Source: JAKAGZ01 sp964412105
GTDB taxonomy: Bacteria > Bacteroidota > Ignavibacteria > Ignavibacteriales > Ignavibacteriaceae
Length of the DNA: 57,227 bases
Direction: 5' to 3'
Assembly: GCA_964412105.1 (NCBI GenBank)
Contig: CAYPNM010000019.1
Location: 1-57,227, forward strand
The number at the start of each line of letters is the position of its first letter. The first letter of the stretch is position 1. The translations under genes were made by a program, and so were the position numbers. Positions 51,479 through 57,227 of the stretch are shown here, one piece after another. The notes under the pieces were generated by a model. The model searched no databases. It had not been told where the DNA came from and saw nothing but the letters and a program-made list of their open reading frames with translations.

Positions 51479-51907
51479 TCAATATCTATTTAAACTTAAA
51501 ACTCTGAAGATTTCGTTTGTTAAATCGTTGCTTCTTTTTTCTCCAGGGAAGGATTTTTTATAATCTGCTTCTATTTCTTTGATAATGGAATCGAGGTAAT
51601 TTTCATACTTTGCCACTGCGGTTTTGATATCTTCAGACCTAACAGGAATTTTAACCGAAGTGTTTTTTTTTCTGTTGGAATAGACTATATATTTTGCTTT
51701 GTATTGACTTTCAGCCTGAAGAACTGCAGTGCCATCAACAGTGAGTATTTCATAATTTCCAAAAAATTCCTCTCCGATAACCAGAGTCCTCCCTGGCAGT
51801 TTAATTTCCTCTGTTGTCATATTTCCCAAAAAGTCCTCAGGAAATGTTTTAATGCCATTCTCCGAGAGGGATACAGTCCATTTAGAAATAAATTCTTTTT
51901 CTATCAA
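51479..51907 (-). CDS. Protein of unknown function in the bshA operon
   Basis: I do not recognise a family. The 142 residues are soluble, with a beta-rich middle (RTLVIGEEFFGNYEILTVDG, QYKAKYIVYSNR) and a C-terminal charged helix (AVAKYENYLDSIIKEIEADYKK). It has no Cys or His, so it is unlikely to bind thiols or metals directly. The frame starts with TTG at 51907, with a stop codon 12 nt upstream and no ATG before residue 30, so TTG initiation is likely. It lies 12 bp after bshA and 9 bp before the rRNA methyltransferase gene, a tight operon. It may be conserved in relatives, but that cannot be seen here. Confidence 0.7.
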   Translation of the reverse strand: MIEKEFISKWTVSLSENGIKTFPEDFLGNMTTEEIKLPGRTLVIGEEFFGNYEILTVDGTAVLQAESQYKAKYIVYSNRKKNTSVKIPVRSEDIKTAVAKYENYLDSIIKEIEADYKKSFPGEKRSNDLTNEIFRVLSLNRY

Positions 51908-51919
51908 GCGGGGTAGCTA

Positions 51920-53044
51920 TTATAAATTTAAAACTTTTTTGTAATGATTTATATACTGAGGAAGAATTATTGATTTATCAAAATTTTCAACTGTTCTCTT
52001 TCGTGCGTTTTCAGAAAAAAGTTTATACTTCTTACTATTGGTTAAAAGGTCTATAGAATATTTTGCCATCCTGTCGATATCTCCTATTTCCGCGATAAAT
52101 CCTGTTTCATTGTGTCTGATAAGCTCAGGTAGTCCGCCAACACTTGAGCTGATAACAGGGATACCGCAGGCCATTGCTTCAAGTGCTGCGAGCCCAAAAC
52201 TTTCAGACTGTGAGGGTATTAAGAACAGATCTGCAGAATTTAAGATTTCGACAAGGCCATCCTGCTTTCCTAAAAACTTCACCTGATCGTAAAGATTCAG
52301 CTCCCTGGTAAGTCTTTCACACTCTGATCTGTCAGGTCCATCACCAACTAAAACTAATTTAGCTGGAACTTCTTTAATTATCTTTTCGAGAATCCTAATC
52401 GTATCAGGAACTCTCTTAACCTGTCTGAAATTTGAAGTATGAACAATAATTTTCTCCCCTTTAGCAGCCAGGTTTTTTCTAAAACAACCATTTTCTTTTG
52501 GTTTCAGAAACTGGGTATCGACAAAATTTGGTATAACTTCAATTTCTTTATTGATGTCGTAGTTTGTTAGGGTTTTTTCCTTCAGAAATCTTGAAACGGC
52601 AGTTACACCGTCACTTTCTTCGATGCTGAATTTAACCAATGGCAAAAAAGATGGTTCGAGCCCAACCAGTGTAATATCCGTCCCATGCAGGGTTGTTATT
52701 ACTTTTATATCTTTTTTGTTTTTTAACATTTGTTTGGCTAAGTAAGCGCTGGTTGCGTGAGGAATTGCATAATGAACGTGAAGAAGATCTAAATTTTCAT
52801 AATTTGCCACTTCAACCATTTTGCTAGCAAGAGCCAGGCTATAGAGCGGAAATTCAAAAAGAGGATAGCTGCTCATTTCAACTTCATGAAAAACTATGTT
52901 TTCTACGAAATTGCTTAATCTGAAAGGCAAAGCATAGCTAATAAAATGTATCTCATGTCCTTCGAGCGCCAGAGCTTTTCCAAGCTCGGTTGCAACAACG
53001 CCGCTTCCACCATAAGTCGGATAGCAAGTAATTCCTATTTTCAT
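51920..53044 (-). CDS. bshA: N-acetyl-alpha-D-glucosaminyl L-malate synthase (BshA)
   Basis: BshA is the GT4 glycosyltransferase that joins UDP-GlcNAc to L-malate in the first step of bacillithiol synthesis. The opening GITCYPTYGGSGVVATELG is highly typical, followed by LHVHYAIPHATSAYLAKQ, TLHGTDITLVG, the conserved SNFRQVKR segment and, in the donor site, FLIPSQSESFGLAALEAMACGIPVIS with the EX7E glutamates. The 374 residues are complete. bshB and bshC are not in the window. It leads a minus-strand operon with an unknown protein, an rRNA methyltransferase and an ArsC-like protein. Confidence 0.93.
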   Translation of the reverse strand: MKIGITCYPTYGGSGVVATELGKALALEGHEIHFISYALPFRLSNFVENIVFHEVEMSSYPLFEFPLYSLALASKMVEVANYENLDLLHVHYAIPHATSAYLAKQMLKNKKDIKVITTLHGTDITLVGLEPSFLPLVKFSIEESDGVTAVSRFLKEKTLTNYDINKEIEVIPNFVDTQFLKPKENGCFRKNLAAKGEKIIVHTSNFRQVKRVPDTIRILEKIIKEVPAKLVLVGDGPDRSECERLTRELNLYDQVKFLGKQDGLVEILNSADLFLIPSQSESFGLAALEAMACGIPVISSSVGGLPELIRHNETGFIAEIGDIDRMAKYSIDLLTNSKKYKLFSENARKRTVENFDKSIILPQYINHYKKVLNL

Positions 53045-53434
53045 ATTTACCAGATTTTAGAGTTTATTTTTTAAAAGTGGAAAAGAAATAATTCATCAGG
53101 CCTTATAAATAGAAAACGATTGAAATATTGTTCAGTTCCTTTTTGGCGACATATCAGCCATTTTTGATTAACTAAATTGGATCGATATAAAATATATAAA
53201 TTATTTCTTATTAAACGAAATCAGGCAATGCATAAGTTACTATTCTTTAGGTAGTGTACCGGTTTAAATTGAAGAAATATTGGACATTTTTTGGTTCCCT
53301 CAATAATTCTAATTCAAGCTTTCCATATTTTCTTTATGATAAAACAGTAGGATTATAAAGATTTAAAATCAAAAGAGCATTCATTATTTGGTCAATAATC
53401 TATATACATACCTATTCTTCTGTTATAAATGCAC

Positions 53435-53704
53435 TTCAACGAATTTGCGGACGGTCTAAATGACACCCAGTTAGTCACTGAGCAGATCCCTGATCATCGG
53501 CGGTGTTATTCGTTCTGAGTACTGAATTACCCAGTGGTTTTTAGTATTATTCAGTAGTTCTGAAGAATGAGCGGAACTTTGCATAGTATGTCAATTTTGT
53601 CAAAATAAAATGATTCATTATGATACTTTACTAGGAGTTTGAAGCCAGTTGTATAGGAGTTGTGCAGGGGTAGAAATGTCTGCCAAAATGGCAGACTTTT
53701 TATA
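53435..53704 (+). ncRNA. Candidate small RNA ending at an orphan terminator
   Basis: A GC-richer segment starts near 53435 and leads without a gene to an intrinsic terminator at 53678-53704. A hairpin of ACACC and GGTGT (about 53463-53505) and another of ACTGAAT/ATTCAGT lie inside. No RNA family is recognised, no promoter was found, and the 5' end is a guess. The proposal rests on the orphan terminator and the composition change. Confidence 0.25.
53678..53704 (+). terminator. Orphan intrinsic terminator hairpin
   Basis: GTCTGCC (53678-53684) pairs perfectly with GGCAGAC (53690-53696) around AAAAT and runs into TTTTTAT. It is about 90 bp before the pfkB start with no upstream plus-strand gene. 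It could also be read as an operator-like palindrome. Confidence 0.6.
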
Positions 53705-53796
53705 TGAGATCGAATCTTAGGGCACTACATAGTCTTCAGATTTAAAGCACAAAAAGCGATATTAGCTTAAATTATATCTAAATAAAAATAAATTTT

Positions 53797-54687
53797 ATGA
53801 AAATTCTGGTAATCGGACAATCACTTGAAGATCATATAATTTACAGTGAAAAGGAAACTGTAAAACCGGGCGGAATATTTTATTCTGTATTAGGATTAAA
53901 AAGCTTTATTGAAACAGGGGATAATATTTTGCTTCTAACCTCTGTAGGAAGAAATAATTTAAAGCTTTTCTCTCCTGTCTATGATGATATTGAAAAATTA
54001 TACTTCAATTACGTTGATAAAATTCCTCAGGTATTTTTGAATATTTCTGAAGAAAATGAAAGAGACGAATGTTATTCGTTGGTAAATCAGAATTTATCAC
54101 TGGGAAATATTAAGGATTACGGCGTATTCGATGGGATTCTGATTAATATGATTACCGGTTTTGATATAACATTAGATCAGCTAAAAGAGATACGGTCAAA
54201 ATTCAATAAAGATATTTTTTTTGATGTACATACACTTTCCCGTGGGTTAGACGAGAGCGGAAACAGGAAATTCAGAACGATTCCTGACTTTGAAGAATGG
54301 GCGGCAAATATAGATATACTTCAGTCTAATGAAATAGAATTTTCCTGTCTCTTCGCGAATGATAATAAGAAGTTTACAATTCAAAAATTGTTCGGGGCAG
54401 GTATAAAAATTCTTATTGTAACAAAAGGTAAAGTTGGGGCAAGAGTATATTATAAAAATAAAAATGAAATTGTTTCATCATTTATATCTTCAATAATGGT
54501 AGAAACAAAAAATAAAGTTGGGTGCGGTGATATTTTTGGGGCAGTCTTTTTTTATAATTATATTAAATATCATAATATCCATAAAGCATTGATACTTGCA
54601 AATGCTGCCGGCGGGTGCGGTGCATCTTATGATAAAATTCAAAATTTTGAAGGACTCAGAAAAGATGTTTATGAACGAACTGGTTAA
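53797..54687 (+). CDS. PfkB-family carbohydrate kinase
   Basis: A ribokinase-fold kinase of 296 residues. The opening MKILVIGQSLEDHII and KPGGIFYSVLG replace the usual GG near the N-terminus. The second PfkB signature near the C-terminus reads NKVGCGDIFGAVFF, with Gly242-Cys243-Gly244-Asp245; Asp245 is the catalytic base, and Cys stands where Ala is usual (GAGD). The ending LANAAGGCGASY is family-like. The sugar is not known. No SD precedes the ATG. It overlaps the next gene by 23 bp and so belongs to a three-gene unit with a sugar-nucleotide reductase and a phosphatase. Confidence 0.82.
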   Translation: MKILVIGQSLEDHIIYSEKETVKPGGIFYSVLGLKSFIETGDNILLLTSVGRNNLKLFSPVYDDIEKLYFNYVDKIPQVFLNISEENERDECYSLVNQNLSLGNIKDYGVFDGILINMITGFDITLDQLKEIRSKFNKDIFFDVHTLSRGLDESGNRKFRTIPDFEEWAANIDILQSNEIEFSCLFANDNKKFTIQKLFGAGIKILIVTKGKVGARVYYKNKNEIVSSFISSIMVETKNKVGCGDIFGAVFFYNYIKYHNIHKALILANAAGGCGASYDKIQNFEGLRKDVYERTG

Positions 54688-55576
54688 GAGAAGAATTCTG
54701 GTAACCGGTGCAAATGGTATGCTTGGTCAAAGAACAATTCATTTCTATAAGCAATTGGATAATCTTGAAATTTTAGGAACATCGGTAGAGGAGAAACCGG
54801 TGTTTTCAGGTATTGATTATCTGAGCTGTGATTTAATGCGTAGGGATCAAATTAAAAAAGTGGTATCAGATTTTTGCCCTGACTTTATTATTAACACAGC
54901 AGCATTTACAAATGTAGACCTGAGTGAGACAGAAAGGGAAATCGCCTGGAAAATAAATGTTAAGGGTGTTGAATACCTTTCTGAAGCAGCGAGGGCTATA
55001 GATACTCATATAATTCATATATCTTCAGATTATATTTTTGATGGAACAAACGGTCCGTATTCAGAAAAAGACAAGCCAAATCCTATAGGCTATTACGGAA
55101 GGACGAAACTTGCAAGTGAAAATGCCTTAAAAATCAGCGGAGCAATTTATACGATATTAAGAACTAATGTGCTATATGGAATAGCAGATAGCCGCCCTGA
55201 TTTTGTCAGATGGGTTGTAAAAAGTGTTCGTGACGGCAATAAGATAAACATTGTTACAGACCAGGTGAACAATCCTACTTTTATTGATGATCTTGTGCAG
55301 GCAATAAGCAAAGTATCAGAATTTAAGAAACAGGGGATTTATAATATTGGAGGAAGGGAATTTTTAACCAGGTTTGAATTTTGTAAAATAATTGCCGATG
55401 TTTTCGGTTTAGATAAGAGTTTAATTAAACCGATTCTTACGGAGCAACTCAATCAGAAAGCAAAAAGGCCTTTAAAATCAGGTTTGTTAACTTTGAAATC
55501 CGAAACTGAACTGGGGTATAAGCCTCACACAATAAGGGAAGCTCTCGTATTAATGAAAAGAGAATTAAATTTATGA
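54665..55576 (+). CDS. RmlD-like NAD(P)-dependent dTDP-sugar reductase
   Basis: An extended SDR of 303 residues resembling dTDP-4-dehydrorhamnose reductase. It has the cofactor loop GANGMLG at 15-21, DFIINTAAFTNVDLSE near 73-88, Ser120/Ser121 and the SDYIFDGTNGPYSE segment, and Tyr144-x-x-x-Lys148 (YGRTK). RmlD would complete the rfbA/rfbC pathway of this window, although it lies 51 kb from them, and rmlB is missing. A MAT2B-like function is also possible. The frame is open further upstream, but the ATG at 54665, with GAAGGA 10 nt before it, is preferred over a start inside the pfkB body. Confidence 0.8.
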   Translation: MFMNELVKRRILVTGANGMLGQRTIHFYKQLDNLEILGTSVEEKPVFSGIDYLSCDLMRRDQIKKVVSDFCPDFIINTAAFTNVDLSETEREIAWKINVKGVEYLSEAARAIDTHIIHISSDYIFDGTNGPYSEKDKPNPIGYYGRTKLASENALKISGAIYTILRTNVLYGIADSRPDFVRWVVKSVRDGNKINIVTDQVNNPTFIDDLVQAISKVSEFKKQGIYNIGGREFLTRFEFCKIIADVFGLDKSLIKPILTEQLNQKAKRPLKSGLLTLKSETELGYKPHTIREALVLMKRELNL

Positions 55577-56358
55577 TTAGTAAATACGACGCATTTATTT
55601 TTGATCTTGATGGCACTATTTACAGAGGTTCCAGTTTAATCAAAAATGCAGATATAACAATTAATGAACTTAAAAAACTTGGAAAAAAAATAATTTTTAT
55701 TTCCAATAAAACTACCGGAAGCATTCAGGAATATTTTGATTTTTTAAGTGAGAAGGGATTAAATATTAATCAGGATGAAATAATAAATTCGACATTAATT
55801 CTCAAAAAATATTTGTCCGAAAATTTTAATGGCAAAAATTTTTATGCGATTGGTGAACAGGTATTTATTAATGAGATAATTGAATCAGGATTGAAATATT
55901 CTGAAAAGCCAGACGAGATAGATATTTTGCTTGTAACTCTTGATAGAACATTAGATTATAGAAAGCTTGAAATTGCGTCCCGTGCCCTTGAAAAAGGGGC
56001 GCGTTTTTTTGCAGCTAATATAGATGACACCTGCCCTGTTGATGATGGCGAAGTATTAGATGCAGGCGCGACTATTTCTGCGCTGGAAAAAAGAACCCAC
56101 AGAAAGTTGGAGAATAATTTCGGTAAACCCTCTTCATTTATGATAGCTGAAATAGCACGTCGATTAGCTATTGATAATTCTAAAGTTTTATTGATAGGAG
56201 ACAGACTGGAAACTGATATTGCAATGGGTAATAATTTTGGAATAGATACCGCCCTTGTTGCTACAGGTGTTAAAAATTTCCCTAATGGAAATCAGCACAT
56301 AAAACCGACCTATTTTCTGGCCTCTGTATATGACCTGCTTGTAAAAAATTCTGAATAA
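55573..56358 (+). CDS. NagD-like HAD phosphatase (subfamily IIA)
   Basis: A cytosolic phosphatase of 261 residues with a C2-type cap. Motif I is FIFDLDGTIYRG with Asp11 and Asp13, motif II FISNKTTGS, the capping domain is about 75-190, motif III is the Lys of NFGKPSS, and motif IV GDRLETDIAMGNNFG. Members of this group (NagD, AraL, PNPase-like) act on sugar phosphates or nucleotides. It starts by an ATGA overlap with the RmlD-like gene, so the two are translationally coupled. The substrate is likely a product of the same operon, but that is a guess. Confidence 0.88.
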   Translation: MISKYDAFIFDLDGTIYRGSSLIKNADITINELKKLGKKIIFISNKTTGSIQEYFDFLSEKGLNINQDEIINSTLILKKYLSENFNGKNFYAIGEQVFINEIIESGLKYSEKPDEIDILLVTLDRTLDYRKLEIASRALEKGARFFAANIDDTCPVDDGEVLDAGATISALEKRTHRKLENNFGKPSSFMIAEIARRLAIDNSKVLLIGDRLETDIAMGNNFGIDTALVATGVKNFPNGNQHIKPTYFLASVYDLLVKNSE

Positions 56359-56623
56359 GCCACATTTTAATATCTTATTCTGCTTATCATTAAAATAATC
56401 CGCTCGTCAAATTATTGTACAACCTTCCCAACTTTTTAAATTCAAGCCAGTCTAAATACTAAAGCCATAAATGAATTTTGCTCTAATAATTCATTTAACA
56501 ACAATATAACATCAAAGAAACGTTGAACAGAAATCAAAATCATTTATCAATCCCGATGGTTATCCTGGTTACAAATTTTAACTTTAGTTAATGGATGATT
56601 AATTGACAAGCTGGAGTTTATTA
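56359..56623. other. Intergenic region before the DUF5916 gene
   Basis: 265 bp without a gene. A weak AT hairpin at 56365-56395 follows the phosphatase stop but lacks a T-run. GGAG at 56613-56616 serves as the SD of the next gene. No promoter match was found. Confidence 0.4.
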
Positions 56624-57227
56624 ATGAAAAAAATTATACTCGCTATTTTTTTTCTCACATCCTTTTTATTGGCATTTCCGAATAGTGATGGATTGAAAAA
56701 GAAAAAAGCTGAGGTTCTGGCAATCAGGATAGATGATCCTGTGACAATAGATGGCAAACTTTCTGAGAATTTCTGGAAAGCAGTACCTGGCGTATCGAAC
56801 TTTACACAATTAGATCCCAAAGAGGGAACTGCACCATCTGAAAAAACTATAGTATTTTTCGCATATGATGATCAAAATATTTATATAGCTGCCAGAATGT
56901 ATGATTCAGCTCCTGACTCAATTCAGGCCAATCTTGCCAGAAGGGATGAAGATTCAAACTCGGATCAGTTTACAGTATTTTTAGATCCTTATGATGACAA
57001 AAGAACGGGATATTATTTTGGTATTACTGCCGCAGGTACACTTAAAGATGGTGTATTGTATAACGATGATTGGGATGATAATTCCTGGGATGGAGTTTGG
57101 GAAGGAAAGGTTACAAAGGATAGCAAAGGCTGGATTGCAGAGATGAGAATCCCTTTTTCACAATTAAAATTCAGATCGATGAATATCCAAACGTGGGGAA
57201 TAGATTATAAAAGAGATATTGCAAGAA
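56624..57227 (+). CDS. DUF5916-type secreted protein with CBM9-like N-terminal domain (5' part)
   Basis: The frame starts at ATG 56624, with GGAG 7 nt upstream, and runs off the window after 201 codons. Residues 1-19 are a signal peptide (IILAIFFLTSFLLAF). Then comes a carbohydrate-binding-family-9-like beta-sandwich: IDGKLSENFWK, FTQLDPKEGTAPSEKTIVFF, LARRDEDSNSDQFTVFLDPY, GWIAEMRIPFSQLKF. In Bacteroidota and relatives such domains open large outer-membrane or surface proteins ending in a DUF5916 beta-barrel. The function is unknown. The C-terminal part lies outside the window, so the full domain order is inferred. Confidence 0.8.
   Translation, partial: MKKIILAIFFLTSFLLAFPNSDGLKKKKAEVLAIRIDDPVTIDGKLSENFWKAVPGVSNFTQLDPKEGTAPSEKTIVFFAYDDQNIYIAARMYDSAPDSIQANLARRDEDSNSDQFTVFLDPYDDKRTGYYFGITAAGTLKDGVLYNDDWDDNSWDGVWEGKVTKDSKGWIAEMRIPFSQLKFRSMNIQTWGIDYKRDIAR

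Larger units (their letters stand above)
53045..53796. other. Long gene-free region between bshA and the pfkB operon
   Basis: 752 bp with divergent genes at both ends. I find no frame longer than about 30 codons with good coding character and no tRNA fold. 53045-53430 is plain AT-rich sequence. 53435-53530 is clearly more GC-rich than its surroundings and contains several short inverted repeats, for example ACTGAAT/ATTCAGT at 53521-53527 and 53549-53555. A good terminator hairpin lies at 53678-53704 with no plus-strand gene before it. Confidence 0.6.

Noticed and set aside
53251..53270. GTAGTGTACCGGTTTAAATT resembling an insertion-sequence end
   Set aside because: No second inverted copy, target duplication or transposase remnant was found nearby.
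53429..53518. 29-codon frame MHFNEFADGL... in the gene-free region
   Set aside because: Too short, no ribosome binding site, and no recognisable pattern; kept only as part of the possible RNA segment.
53718..53745. GGGCAC followed by TCTTC as a sigma-54 promoter
   Set aside because: The -12 GC element (TTGC) is missing at the required spacing.

Overview
The window reads as one contiguous piece of an AT-rich bacterial chromosome, interrupted by a single 100-N scaffold gap at 12086-12185. Gene content and signals suggest the Bacteroidota/Chlorobiota neighbourhood, most likely class Ignavibacteria. The supports are OmpA with thrombospondin type 3 repeats, a C-terminal DUF5916-type secreted protein, MgtE, a bacillithiol enzyme set, a class I (DhnA-type) aldolase, several TAnnTTTG-type promoters with an upstream TTG 20 nt away, and clear Shine-Dalgarno sequences of the AAGGAG kind, which true Bacteroidetes mostly lack. 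This placement is inference from gene content; no rRNA or other marker is present. I see no tRNA, rRNA, CRISPR array, prophage or intact insertion sequence.

Layout. 1-81 is the tail of a TonB-like protein, followed by pdxB (-) and mgtE (+). 2847-7624 is a nucleotide-sugar block (rfbA, rfbC, a DegT/DnrJ aminotransferase, fcl, gmd) supplying dTDP- and GDP-deoxysugars for surface polysaccharide. 7879-14520 holds an OmpA-like porin, peptidase T, a SCO copper chaperone, a broken gene beside the scaffold gap, a U32-family protein and an acyl-ACP desaturase. 14732-22960 holds proS, a HAD hydrolase, an OPT transporter with an unnamed membrane partner, rsmI, an rlmD-type methyltransferase and a methyltransferase carrying a G9 tract. 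23087-29358 is a minus-strand RND efflux operon (outer membrane factor, adaptor lipoprotein, pump) followed by a small PII-like protein and a 58-residue DUF2892/YgaP-like membrane protein.

29687-38779 carries an S9 peptidase, two small membrane proteins, a Nudix hydrolase, a lipoprotein, recN, hemW, a dicarboxylate/amino-acid symporter and a HAD phosphatase preceded by a tiny Cys-rich reading frame. 39195-48433 has a secreted protein, a YpdA-type bacillithiol disulfide reductase, class I aldolase, a monohaem cytochrome c, a SIMPL protein, a DUF255 thioredoxin-domain protein, a 51-residue Lys-rich protein, a glycosyltransferase, an Lrp/AsnC regulator and glutamine synthetase. 48595-53044 is on the minus strand: bshA, an unknown protein, an rRNA cytosine methyltransferase, an ArsC/Spx-like protein and an outer-membrane lipoprotein. 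After a 752-bp gene-free stretch come a PfkB kinase, an RmlD-like reductase and a NagD-like phosphatase in overlapping order, and the start of a DUF5916 protein.

Most of this is housekeeping. The points I would look at first are the mutually exclusive hairpins in front of the PII-like gene of the efflux operon, the two small proteins downstream of the pump, the G9 run inside a methyltransferase SAM-binding loop, the Cys-rich mini-gene overlapping a HAD phosphatase, the gene-free stretch at 53045-53796 that ends in an orphan terminator, and the bacillithiol genes with an unknown protein inserted in the bshA operon.
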